Positions 1 to 9,838 of a stretch of 64,000 nt of DNA are shown one piece after another. The position numbers were made by a program, and so were the translations under genes. Numbering within the stretch: position 1 is the stretch's first letter; each line of letters begins with the position of its first letter. The notes under the pieces are model-generated. The model did not search any database and was not told where the DNA came from. It saw only the letters and a program-made list of their open reading frames with translations. The DNA is from Anas platyrhynchos. Lineage: Eukaryota; Chordata; Aves; Anseriformes; Anatidae. The DNA lies in NCBI RefSeq assembly GCF_047663525.1, contig NC_092602.1, forward strand, positions 10,165,501 through 10,229,500, written 5' to 3'.

Positions 1-1689
1 TAGCATTGCTTCTTAGCTTCTTGTACCCACACACGCGACCACCCCGGATACCTGTGATCCGTCGCTCCACCCACTGTCCCTCCCAGTTCTCCTCCCACAA
101 TGCATGCACTGATCTTGTCTTTAACTTGTCTCCCTATTTCTCTGTTATCAGAAACATTCAACCCATTTGTTCTAAAAGTTATAAAGGAAGTTCACATATT
201 TATCTATCAATAATTATGTAAGAATGTTTTTAAGAAGTTGACTCAGACATCTATTAAAAAAATAAATACGAGATCGGCCACAAGGTGGAGCCAGTACAGT
301 AGCAGGCGCATCTTCCCAGTTGAAGAAAACGTTATGTGTTACTTTGTCTCCCTCGGTATTTCAGTAGTATCAGCATCTTTAAGAGGATTGTTCACTTTTC
401 ACAGTTACTGAGATCGTACTGGAGAAAACCAAAACCAGGTAGCTGGGGTGAAGAATTCATATACAAAGTAATCCATCCAACAAATGAAACTCTTGCATCT
501 AATCTGATCAAGAAAGCTATAAATCAGTGATGCTTTTTTCCTGACACTGACCTAAGGTAGCCTTTGGACTCAGTTGCATTCTCCATGGGTTTATAAAATT
601 AAGTGACTTGAGGAAAAGAAAGAATCTAGTGGGGGGTGGGGGCAGGGGAGAAAAGGGGCGGGGGGGTTCTTTTAAATAGGTCTGTGGGGTGGCCCAGCAT
701 TTTTATTAGACTAATTACCATGTTATCTATTCACAGATGTCCATTTTGTATATACTCTCTTAAAGGCAATGATTTTTCAAATCTAATTTGCATTTAAGCT
801 ACTCGAACAACTTTGCTGTAAGTTCCTAGTAAGTTATTGAAAGTGTTTTTACAACTCAAAAAATAAATTCGAATCAGCATCTCTGATGTATCTGAAATGC
901 TATTTGCAATTCAGGGAAAGCAAAAGATTCATCAAAAGTGTATTTCCATCTCTATAAGTGTTCTCTGGGCTTTAAACTTCACAAATCTGCTTGCTTAGAA
1001 AGAAAGATGAGAATAAAAAAGTATTCATGTTCTTGAAGTCAGAACGTCAATTCTGAAATGCATTTGGGGATCCTAATGAAGAATCTAATTAGCACTTGGC
1101 AATTAGCCAAACAGATAGATATGATCATCAGGCTGTCAAAAAAGTTAAAGAACAGTCCTGTGTTTGACTATTGGAATCCACAGTTCAAGAAATCATTTGA
1201 TAACTTGGAGGATGATCTGAGAAAAGATGTAGAAACAACTCATAAATTGAAAATTGTGTTTTATAAAAAGCTATACCCAAAAGGAGGTGTATACTAAGTT
1301 TTATTGTCTCTAGTCTTATGGATGAAGGAATAGAGAGCTGAAAGATAAAACCAAATACATTGAACGGAAAAATAACATGCATATCTTTTATTGCTTAGAG
1401 TAATTAATGACTGGAACAACAAATTAATTTGTGAACTGAGACAGGATGCTCCAGGATGTTTTCCTGATGGTTGTCCTATGATTCTGTGCTTCTGCGTTCT
1501 GGTTTAAATGATGAGTAATATAATGGCAAGTGACATGGCTTCTAACTCACAACAAGTTACAGTGGTCCCTTTGATCCTATTTATCTGTGAAATTACAGTA
1601 TGCTTGTGCTGGATGCCCTAATCTAGACAGGATATAAGATGAGAATGGAAGTGTAAGTCTAGGTTTTAAAATGAGAAACACACCTCATG

Positions 1690-1733
1690 GAGGAAGGAGA
1701 AAGAGAGAGACAGAAAGAGAGAAAGAAAGAAAC
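1690..1733. repeat. GA-rich low-complexity tract
   Basis: A purine-only stretch built of GA, GAAA and GACA-like units. A similar GA-rich tract lies at about 4148-4171. It is simple-sequence DNA with no coding content. Confidence 0.75.
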
Positions 1734-3250
1734 TAAACAAATCCTAAACAGAAAAAGCTTGAATCCCTGCCTTTAGCCAACTGTTTTGCATATATAGGCA
1801 AGCATATGCAGAATGTATTTATACAAAACATGTATCAACAGAAAATGAATTTCTAGTTTTCTACAGCTCACAAAACACAGGTTTAACTTCTCAGATATGT
1901 AATAGCTGCCTAATATAGCCAGAGTCTGGAGCTACATGAAGGAGATGACAATCCTACATAATGGTGGATTTTACAATATATATGTACATCGAAAAAGCTT
2001 CTATAATTCTTTTAATTCTACTACCTTTTCCTTTTGCCTTAGAGAAATGTAGCTTCTGGTTTCTTTATTGATAAATACAGACAATGCATGCTGACATCTG
2101 GATTTGTGCTTTAAACCACTATAGTCCTCATAAAGAGCAATTAGTTTGTATGTGTTGTTGTGCTGGTTTATTGTGTTGCCACTCTTATTTGCATGCTAAA
2201 TTGAGATTCAAATGTTCCACTACACTGTATAATTTACTCACCAGGAGTGAATAGCTACAAAACTGATGATATGCCATTTCCAGTCTCGTCATGATAAAGG
2301 GCTGTCTGATTCTTGTGTACAGTCCAGGCATATCTCACTGGAGGTACGACCTAGCCCCCTCTGCTTTCAGAATCACCCACCCACTTTCAGAGGTTTGGAA
2401 TAATTCTGTCTTTTCAGATGTTGGATATGATCTAAAGTCCTCAAAGCAGCTTGGGATAGCTTATAATAACCGTTACTCTTTCAGAGATCAGAGGAATGAT
2501 ACAGAATCTCAGGGCTTCCCAACTTACTGGACTATGCAAGTAGCTGTTTGCAGTCCCTGCAGTCCTCCCGCTTTTGAGCAGTTCTGTTTTTGAGGACAGT
2601 CAGAACTTCATGAGTCCAGCATCCTTTTCTCTCCACTGCTTACCTAGTATGAGAAACAATTTTCAGGTGTAAATACGGCTGACACTTGTGATCACCCTTT
2701 TTTTACTGTGCTGCTATCAAATGGACGGAGGATGATTCTCTTTGTTGGTCTTCTACTTTTGTTTAAAACTGTATATAACAATCAAATACTTACTCTTAAT
2801 GGTTTCAAAAATCATGCCAAATGAAAAGATAGTAATTTCCTTGTTTGCCTTAAATATCCCCCTGCATACAGTGCTAGACAAATAACTAAAATATGCGGTA
2901 ACAAGAACCAGTATAATTTGTTTATGAACTAACAGTGAGCTGCTTTGCAATTAATGTATAATATTATCTTTTCATATTATGTAATCAGAAGTTTGTTCTA
3001 CTTTTGACTCTTCCCATAAGTTAATGCCACAAAGTACCAGCTAGTTAGTACCAGCTAGCTTTTTGTTTGTTTCTTTCTTTCCCAATTTCATTTTAAAGAC
3101 CAGTACCCTTTACAACATTCATTATATGTCAGCTATTCCTATATTATACTCCTTTACCTGGCTGCTGCCAAGAAGAAAATGCATATTCTTTTTCTTGGAG
3201 AACTTGGGAGAACACAGCATTATAAATCTGAGTAACTGAGAAGAGCAAGC

Positions 3251-3293
3251 TTTTTTTCTTCTTTTTTTCTTCTTTTTTTTTTTTTTTTTTTTA
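3251..3293. repeat. T-rich tract (TTTTTTCTTC units, then a T run)
   Basis: Pyrimidine-only stretch that ends in a run of about 20 T. A second run of about 15 T follows near 3381-3395. It could be the tail of a retroposed sequence on the minus strand, but no element body is recognisable next to it. Confidence 0.7.
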
Positions 3294-4797
3294 CCTAAAA
3301 AATGATTTTTTTCCTCTTTCTGTTGTCTTCTTTCAGCTAAAGCAAAGACCACAGATCTTGACAATTCTGAGACCAATTGATTTTTTTTTTTTTTTAATTG
3401 GTTAAATCTCCAAACGTTTGAGGAAAAAAGGAAGGAATGATCCTGAAATTCTTTCTCAGTTTAGATGCCTTTAATAATACTTCCTGCCTCTACTTGTCAC
3501 ATTTGGAGTTTGTCTAGTTTCCAGAATGGCTTATGGTTTCTAATAAAATTCACCTACCAGTTCTCTTTCTAACATGCTAATCCACAAAAACAATGACTGA
3601 GTTCCAGCTCTACAGCTCCTGCAACCCAGTGAATTCCAGCACTACAGACCATAACTTTGATTAGAATCCTTAATAAGAAACAGTAACACATCCCTGCTTC
3701 TATTACAGCAAGATATTTAAACTGCAGTTTCTTGATGCAGAGCATGCAACAGAAGCATAGGCAAGAGTTGTCAGACTGTCAAAATCAGCACCATTAAAGT
3801 GCTGAGCATTATATTACTGATGATAATATGGTTGTGATATAATTAGGACACTACGCAGGATTTAGTAGTAGTAGTATGACATCTGCTTTGCTAATCAAGA
3901 TCAAAGCTCAATTGTGAAAGGCAGACTTCACCCTAAGAGTTTATAGGCCAAACACCATAGAGATTGAGATTTAGATTAGATTGAGATTTCTCAATTTCTT
4001 CCATGCTTTTTAAGTTTTTTCACTATCCCAGTGGATTACACACAGTACTGTTAAGTACATCACGTTGTACCAGAGGTTCATTCGTATAAGCAACTTTAAC
4101 CTGCTACCGAAGGCATTGAATACATCCTTGACATGTCTTTATCTTAAAAAAGAGAGAAAGAGAGAGAAAGGGATGGTATTCTAACAGTGCAGCTTGTGTA
4201 TTTGTTACTAGGGAAACAAATAGCAAAGAGAAAGAAACCCTCAGTGTCCTTGTCATTTGGATCTTTCAGTGGAGAAGCAGAGCTTGTGCTAAAACAATGG
4301 AAACATTGTTCTACTTTCAGGATCCTTTGCTGTCCTCACGGAATGACAGACATTTCTTTCTCCCCCTTGTCCATCTTGTCATCTCTGAAAAGGAGAACCA
4401 CTTCTATGCTCAGGATTGGACTGCTGGTGGGGTTTTATTATGCCCCATGCAGAGTTTAAATCCTGTGCCTGTGTAACCTGTGCAGTTCCTAACACCTAAG
4501 CCAAGATCACAGTGCGTCTCTCGAGGTAAACAGAAGAGACACCAGGTATCTGCATCCACTCTGCAGAGAAACATGTACGGCAGCACAGGTGGTCCCAGGT
4601 CTGCACTCCTTTGAGTCAGTACTGAACCAGAGCAGAGCACCTGACCAGCAAGACCCCAGAGAGAGAAAGTTACTGCAGCATCTGTCACATCTCAGAACCA
4701 GGACCCTGAGCAGCCAACAGTCACTGATGGGGACTGTGCACATGTGGTATCAGGGCCTTTTGGGTTTGGGGGCTGGGTACTGCGACGGGAGCTTTGC

Positions 4798-4818
4798 CAC
4801 CAGTTCAGTGAACTGGTG
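4798..4818. repeat. Perfect 10-bp inverted repeat, 1-nt spacer
   Basis: CACCAGTTCA and its exact reverse complement TGAACTGGTG flank a single G. It could bind a dimeric factor or form a cruciform. It sits in unannotated upstream DNA, and no function is shown. Confidence 0.6.
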
Positions 4819-4941
4819 AGGTGCCAGTCACAGCTTATGTGGACTGACGCAGATATGGGATAGGGAGCACTACCTGCAGAAATCAAAAATTTTTTTTTAT
4901 TGTGACCTTCTGCTTGTTGCTTCATAGTACTCATTCCTAAC

Positions 4942-4993
4942 AATAAAATAAAATAAAATAAAATAAAATAAAATAAAATAAAATAAAATAAAA
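4942..4993. repeat. (AAAAT)n pentanucleotide microsatellite
   Basis: About ten tandem copies of AATAA/AAAAT, nearly pure. Each unit boundary creates an AATAAA string, so the polyadenylation hexamers here should not be read as gene ends. Confidence 0.95.
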
Positions 4994-6528
4994 GTTGAAG
5001 CTATGGTAAACATACTGTGGTATGTTTAGACAATGTTGTGGGAGCAGGCTGAGTGTGTAGGATATAGAATCAGCTGTACCAGGTCAAAACAGCTGTCCAT
5101 CTGACTAAGGAGGAATGGACTAAAATCTCTCCTACAGGAGAGTAGTAACAGGCCCCTCAAAATGAAGTATAAGAAATAGCTTGTTAAAAATTTGTTGTTA
5201 AAAGTTGGCTATGGGATATTTTTAACTTTTTACTGTCTGAAACTGTTTATCAAGAAGATTTATGTAGTCTCCACATTATATCATATCTAATGCAATTTCT
5301 CTGCTTGGTTACGCTACATCCCTGCCTCTTTCTCCGTTCCAGTTATTACCTTGTTGTATGCCTTTATCATACGCCTCATCTAACCCATCTGTGGCAACTG
5401 GATTAGGAAGCCTGAACTGGTGCTCCCTGAAGTGCAGCTAAATCAGACGGATTACCACCTTTCCCCCTCGTACAAGACTACAGCTACCAGCACTGGAGCT
5501 GGTGAGATGACAGGGAAATTGCAGTTAAAGCCCTACTGGCAACATTTCTGCAGATGTTTGTTTCCTGCTGTTTCACCAATACGGATTTCATTTTTATTGT
5601 GCAAGCATGACTTTTCGGTACTGGTCTTCAAGGATTTGCAGAATAAAATCAACTACTGCACAGTTTAATGATCGTAGCCAGTAATGGAATTGTAACAGCT
5701 CCTGTTTCTCTAATATTCTGCAAAGTACCAAAGCCCCTCAGGTCAAAATAAATAAAAAATGAAAATAAAAGATTTAAAGAAGAAAGATGTCAGTACTGAC
5801 AAGAAGAGAAAGAGGTGAAGTTAGTTTTATTGATGCTGTGTTTATGTAGCGCGACAGACGAGCCCTGCCTCAAGGTACAAAGTGTAAATGACAGCTTCGT
5901 CATGGACTTCGTCAGTTTGTGTCTCTGCAGGCTGAGCCTGAGTACACAGAAGAGTCCAGCCAAAATAAACTAGGGGCTAGCTTTTATTTACCTTTTATTT
6001 TTTATTTTTTTAAAAGGAAAGTGAGAGCAGTGCTAACAGACCTGGATGCTTCAAAACCGACCTGTTTGTGAATCGCCCTTCAGCGTTCAAATGTGTTTTT
6101 CTGCCTCAAAACCCGTGCATTGTTTATCGGTAAGCGCTGAGCCCTTCCCCAAACTCCTTTTCCAGACACAAGCGCTGCAGCCCCTTCAGCTCGCACCCAG
6201 GCTGCAGCAAGGCGCTTTTCCTGACGCTTTTTCCCCGCAGCACCAAACTTTTCCAGACCGATGCCACCTCCTCGCCTTTTACCTTGTCCAGCAGCCGCCT
6301 GACAGACAGACCGCCTCCGTTTGGGACCCCGCAAAGCCCCCGGAGGACGCTCGGGGCTGCCCCAGCGGCGCTCCCCTCACGGCCCCCTCAGCGCCGCCGC
6401 CCGCCCCCCGCGCGCTTCCCGCCTGAGGGGGGTGAGGCACGAGGAGAGGGGGGGGTTGGGGGGGCGCTCGCCGCACGCGCCCAACGGCCGGCGGGTGGGG
6501 GCGGAGCCACGGGCCCCGCCCTCCGAGT

Positions 6529-6650
6529 TGGCCCCGCCCCTCCCTCCCCCACCAAGCCGCGAGGGGGGGCGGGGCTCCGCGCTCCCCTCCCCGCCAATCA
6601 GGGGGCGGGGCGGGCGCGAGGGCGGGCGCGCGCGCGCGGTGATTGGCTGG
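6529..6650 (+). promoter_or_regulatory. Core promoter cluster: GC boxes and two CCAAT motifs
   Basis: CCAAT lies at 6594-6598 and its reverse, ATTGG, at 6642-6646, so the two motifs are about 48 bp apart in opposite orientation. GC boxes (GGGGCGGGG and reverse forms) lie around 6530-6540, 6566-6575 and 6601-6613. This combination is a known NF-Y/Sp1-type promoter layout. Binding is inferred from the motifs only. Confidence 0.6.
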
Positions 6651-6752
6651 CGGCGGCGGTGGGAGCGCGTTTAACGGCCGCTGCGCCCCCGGGCCCGGGG
6701 AAACACAACAAAGGCGGCGGCGGGCGCGCAGCGCGGCGGGGCCCCCGGCACC

Positions 6753-6815
6753 ATGCCTCGGCCGGGCCTCGGCCCTCAGGCGAGGAGACCCGCGCCCGGC
6801 TCCCGGCCCCGCTGA
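6753..6815 (+). CDS. Upstream ORF 1 in the likely YPEL1 leader (20 codons)
   Basis: ATG at 6753 in strong context (CACCATGC), with the stop TGA at 6813-6815. The peptide would be rich in Arg, Pro and Gly and has no recognisable domain. It is translated only if transcription starts left of 6753. The last base of its stop is the first base of the next ATG (TGATG), an arrangement seen at termination-reinitiation sites. It may equally be chance in GC-rich DNA. Confidence 0.3.
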   Translation: MPRPGLGPQARRPAPGSRPR

Positions 6816-6898
6816 TGCCCCCCCGGTTCCCCCGGCGCGCACGCAGCCGCCCCGCTTTGTCGGTCGGTGCCCGTTCGGTGCCCGCTGGACGGTGCTGA
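6815..6898 (+). CDS. Upstream ORF 2 overlapping uORF 1 by one base (27 codons)
   Basis: ATG at 6815-6817 shares its A with the uORF 1 stop. It ends at TGA 6896-6898, about 100 bases before the exon 1 donor. The product would be basic (many Arg) with no known domain. If translated it would reduce scanning to the YPEL1 start in exon 2. Support is positional only. Confidence 0.25.
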   Translation: MPPRFPRRARSRPALSVGARSVPAGRC

Positions 6899-7041
6899 CC
6901 CCCCCCTCACACCGGCCGCACCGCCACCCCGCCTGAGGGAAGGGGCCCGGGGCTGCTGCTCGCGGGCCCGGCTGGGGAGCGGAGCCGGCAGGGCGCAGCG
7001 GTGAGTACCCGGAGCGGGCGGGCAGCCGGCCCCTCTCCCTC

Positions 7042-7086
7042 TTTTTTTTTTTTTTTAATATTATTTAATTAATTTATTTATTTTTA
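7042..7086. repeat. AT-rich block inside the CpG island
   Basis: A run of about 15 T is followed by TTAATTAA/TTTATTTA-type sequence, with almost no G or C across about 45 bp. It interrupts DNA that is otherwise mostly G and C. It lies just inside intron 1, 40 bp after the donor. Confidence 0.8.
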
Positions 7087-7140
7087 ACGGCCCCGCGCGG
7101 CGCCCCCGGCACTGGGGCCGCGGTTTCCTGTGTGTGCGTG

Positions 7141-7184
7141 GGGCCGGAGGGGAGGCGAGGGGAGGGGAGGGGGGGCTGCCGGGG
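7141..7184 (+). other. G-run cluster, likely G-quadruplex former
   Basis: Runs of GGGG and longer are separated by one to three bases (GGAGGGGAGGCGAGGGGAGG and on), enough for several four-tract quadruplexes. Another G-rich run of 12 G lies at about 7317-7328. Both are on the coding strand of YPEL1 intron 1. Confidence 0.6.
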
Positions 7185-7194
7185 CAAGTCCTCT

Positions 7195-7223
7195 GGAGGA
7201 GGAGGAGGAGGAGGAGGAGGAGG
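7195..7223. repeat. (GGA)n microsatellite
   Basis: Nine to ten tandem GGA triplets within the promoter island. Pure purine on the + strand. Confidence 0.9.
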
Positions 7224-7232
7224 GCTCGGCCG

Positions 7233-7242
7233 CTATTTATAG
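7233..7242. promoter_or_regulatory. CTATTTATAG: MEF2-type site or reverse TATA box
   Basis: The ten bases fit the MEF2 consensus (YTA, four A/T, TAR). On the minus strand the same bases contain TATAAATA, a TATA-box-like sequence, so divergent transcription from here is conceivable. Both readings are inference from motif alone. Confidence 0.35.
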
Positions 7243-7623
7243 CGCCTGGAAGTGACGGCAGCGCTGCCTGCCTGCAGCCCGCCCGGTGCGGGGCGGGGGG
7301 CGGCCCCTTACATAACGGGGGGGGGGGCGCGGCGGGGCCGGGGGTGCCCGCGGGCAGCTCCCTGCCGGGCACGGAGCCTCCTGGAGCCGCTGGGCACGGA
7401 GGGGAGGGAGAGCTCCCTGCCCCCCCCCCAGGCTGCGAACAGCAGCGCCTGGCCCTGCCGCTGCCTTTCCCCGGGGGCTCCGGCAGCCGGGCCCCGTCCG
7501 GGGGCAGCGAGCGGCGGCGCGAAGGGCTCCGGGGGCTCCTGCAGGCGGCGCGGTGCCGCCCCGCGGGGGGAGCCCGGCTGCCCGCGGCCTGCCCCGCGCC
7601 GCCCCCCCGGCACGCTGGGTGTT

Positions 7624-7630
7624 TGTTTAC
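7624..7630. promoter_or_regulatory. Forkhead-type motif (TGTTTAC)
   Basis: TGTTTAC is the core forkhead-factor motif. It stands out because the surrounding DNA is nearly all G and C. Function is not shown. Confidence 0.25.
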
Positions 7631-7716
7631 ACATCCGGGAGCCGCGCGGGGCGGGGCCGGGCACGCCCCCTGCTGGGATGCCCCGCCCCCTGTCACCGCC
7701 GGGCACGCCCCCTGCG

Positions 7717-7724
7717 TGACGTCA
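7717..7724. promoter_or_regulatory. Full palindromic CRE (TGACGTCA)
   Basis: A perfect eight-base cAMP-response element in the GC-rich island, about 720 bp past the likely exon 1 donor. Full CREs in CpG islands near start sites are commonly bound by CREB/ATF. It suggests cAMP or stress input to YPEL1, which needs experimental support. Confidence 0.5.
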
Positions 7725-9555
7725 CGGCGCTGCCCCCTCCCCCCCCACCCCCCCTCCCGGGCGGCGGGCGCGGGTCCGGCCGCTGCTGCACGCCCCGGCC
7801 CCGAGTGCGCCGCTTGCTGCAGGCAGGGGGCTGAGGGGGGGAGCTCTGTGTGCCTGGCTTCCAGGGTTGCATTTCTGCACCTCTTCTCTTTCTCCCGCAT
7901 TTATTTATTCCCCGTATTTATTCCCCGTAATAAATGCAGCCTAATAGCGAGGTGTTCTACAAAAGCCAGCTGTTTTCTGAATTTGTTCTTCCCTCACAAT
8001 CCTAATTAGATATGTATCTTCCCAAGGTAATGCAATAATTACTAATGCAGTCATTTCAAGAAGTTTGGCTCTTCGTGCTGATATGGTTAATATTTCAAAC
8101 ATACGATGTAAAACCTGTATTTTTCTTTCCAGTGACTTGGAAAAGCCTTTCGGGCTTGTAGATACGTGCTGTGCTCGGCAGCTAGTTCCTGTTGCTGCTT
8201 TACTTCTAGGGCTGCACATGCTCTGCTCCATGTCGTGTTTATGTGGCTTACCTCTGCCTGTACAGACAGACTGATTGTAAGATTAGTAACAATTCTTTTG
8301 TGGCAAGTCCTTCAGTTTTCGAGTTCCTTCCACTTCTACTATGACAAGTTAGAGATTCAAACAAAAAACCCATCAGATCTCGCTATGGTCCTCTTCTGTG
8401 CAGCTTGCTGTACAGATTGCTTTCTCTAGACTTTGTTAGAAGCACAATGACTATTTCCTATAAACAACTCTTAATTTATGTGGCTTTCATTATCTTTGTT
8501 TGTGTTACTAGTGTCCTACTGCTAGAGTAGTGGTTAACTGCTGCACTGCACACAGTTTACAACTGCAATAAGTATTTTGCGTGCTTGTTTGAATAGCTGG
8601 ATCAAGATAGTGTAAATTCTTTCTATTGGCTCTCGTTTCTGTGCTTGTGCTATTGACCTACTCCGTCTGTCACCTGATGGCTGATGACATAAGTGGCTGT
8701 GCAGTGTTCGTGTTTGGATTGCTCATTAGCCTGACACGCAGTGTGGTAGCTGATGGCCTTTGGCAGATCAATAAATGTCGCTCTGAATATTTAGACTGCA
8801 ATTTTTAGGGAAACAAAAGCTTGCTTTCCAGCATAGCAGGAAGGTCTGGCCTTCTGTTTACGCAAGTAGGGTAGGCAGCCTGGGGATTAAAGCAGTTGTG
8901 TATTCCCTGTGCAGAACTTAGCATTTGTTATCTGACTGATTTCAGCAGCATACATTAAAATTATTTGGGTAGAGTAAGGAAGTATCTAATTAGCTTTGAT
9001 CAGGACAGTAGTCAAAAGGTTTTTGCCTAAAGGCATAATTCTTCTGAGCTGGAAAGAGGAGGATACACAGCCTCTCTAGCAAAGGTGGCAGCATCTTACT
9101 TGGTATTCGACTCAAAGCCAGATATGATATAGCTGAAAGCTGCGGTGTAAATACCTGCTGTATGTTTATTGTTGGTCATAGCAAATATCTTCTAAGATGC
9201 TTCGTCGTGTATTGTATTGGAGCTGACCACTGGAATGTCAAAGAAATAATTCTCTAGTCCCCTGCCTTTCTGCTGTAACTTCTGCATGCATTTCATAGAG
9301 TATACCTGATACATTGTTGACAGTGATTTTCAAGGAGAAACATTTGAATCTCTGCCTTCATTAGAAACATGATCAAGTAGATCAAACTGCTTGTTGCTAT
9401 GTCACATGGAACTTGAGGGGCTTTACGGAAACAAGCGTACCATAGTACAGACAGACACTTGCTCTATATAACACCTCATTTTGTGTTTAAGGTTGAATAA
9501 CAAGTTTATTGTGGCCTTGTAAAGCTGTTAATTTTTCTGTTCTTTTCACCTACAG

Positions 9556-9838
9556 GTTGTGACTGTTTCTCTTCTGTCATTTGTGTGGAAAGTGCCACAC
9601 ACACTCCAGAACAACAACGGCTTTTGCTTGCATATTCCAGTGTTTCTTTTGTCAGCGAGTTCAGCAAAGTTGTAATTCTTCAAGTGCCAGCCCTGAGCTG
9701 AGTGAGGAGCCACCAGCAGAGATGGTAAAAATGACAAAATCAAAAACGTTCCAGGCTTACCTGCCGAACTGTCACCGAACCTACAGCTGTATCCACTGCA
9801 GAGCCCATCTAGCCAATCATGATGAATTGATCTCCAAG
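9556..9838 (+). CDS. YPEL1 exon 2: 5' UTR 9556-9721, codons 1-39 at 9722-9838
   Basis: Acceptor CCTACAG ends at 9555. The coding part starts [10 protein letters not shown] and ends at Lys39 (HDELISK). It contains the first zinc pair, C23 and C26. The donor after AAG is GCAAGT, not GTAAGT. The 166-base leader part has no ATG, so initiation at 9722 is unambiguous within this exon. Confidence 0.93.

Larger units (their letters stand above)
1..6270. other. Upstream region without a recognisable gene
   Basis: This AT-rich stretch lies left of the YPEL1 CpG island. Open frames on both strands are short and unrelated to any family I recognise. It holds several low-complexity tracts (listed separately). 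From the human gene order (MAPK1, YPEL1, PPIL2) the 3' end of MAPK1 would be expected on this side, but no MAPK1 coding exon is visible. Part of the stretch could be a distal 3' UTR or intergenic DNA; the sequence does not decide. One open frame at 1058-1297 looks protein-like and is discussed in the findings. Confidence 0.5.
6660..7000 (+). other. Probable YPEL1 exon 1 (non-coding; 5' end approximate)
   Basis: The right edge is set by a strong donor, GCG|GTGAGT, at 7000/7001. The only good acceptor before the start codon is at 9553-9555 (polypyrimidine, then CCTACAG), so intron 1 would be 2555 bp. The left edge is a guess based on distance from the CCAAT and GC boxes. The exon would carry two short upstream ORFs, listed separately. 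Confidence 0.55.
6280..7840 (+). promoter_or_regulatory. CpG-island promoter of YPEL1
   Basis: About 1.5 kb of very high G+C with dense CpG, sharply bounded by AT-rich DNA on both sides. It holds GC boxes, two CCAAT motifs in opposite orientation, and G-runs. Good splice-donor sequence (GCG|GTGAGT) lies at 7000/7001 and would join to the exon that carries the YPEL1 start codon. This is the typical layout of a broadly expressed vertebrate gene with a TATA-less promoter. The transcription start cannot be read directly; it probably lies between the CCAAT motifs and about 6740. The island extends well into intron 1. Confidence 0.85.
7001..9555 (+). other. YPEL1 intron 1
   Basis: Its first 800 bases belong to the CpG island. 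The rest is AT-rich with no recognisable gene, RNA or repeat. It ends in a pyrimidine-rich stretch and CCTACAG at 9549-9555. Confidence 0.55.

Noticed and set aside
4942..4993. Repeated AATAAA hexamers as poly(A) signals
   Set aside because: They are by-products of a pentanucleotide microsatellite.
1..6270. MAPK1 coding exons expected from human gene order
   Set aside because: I looked for the conserved C-terminal coding sequence and saw none, so MAPK1 coding exons are not in the window.
6279..8009. Long open frames on both strands in the CpG island (up to 291 codons)
   Set aside because: They arise from the scarcity of stop codons in GC-rich DNA, overlap one another in all frames, encode Pro/Gly/Arg/Ala-rich low-complexity products and cover promoter and intron DNA.
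9563..9721. In-frame open extension upstream of the YPEL1 ATG
   Set aside because: There is no ATG in it, and the family N-terminus starts exactly at 9722, so it is 5' UTR.
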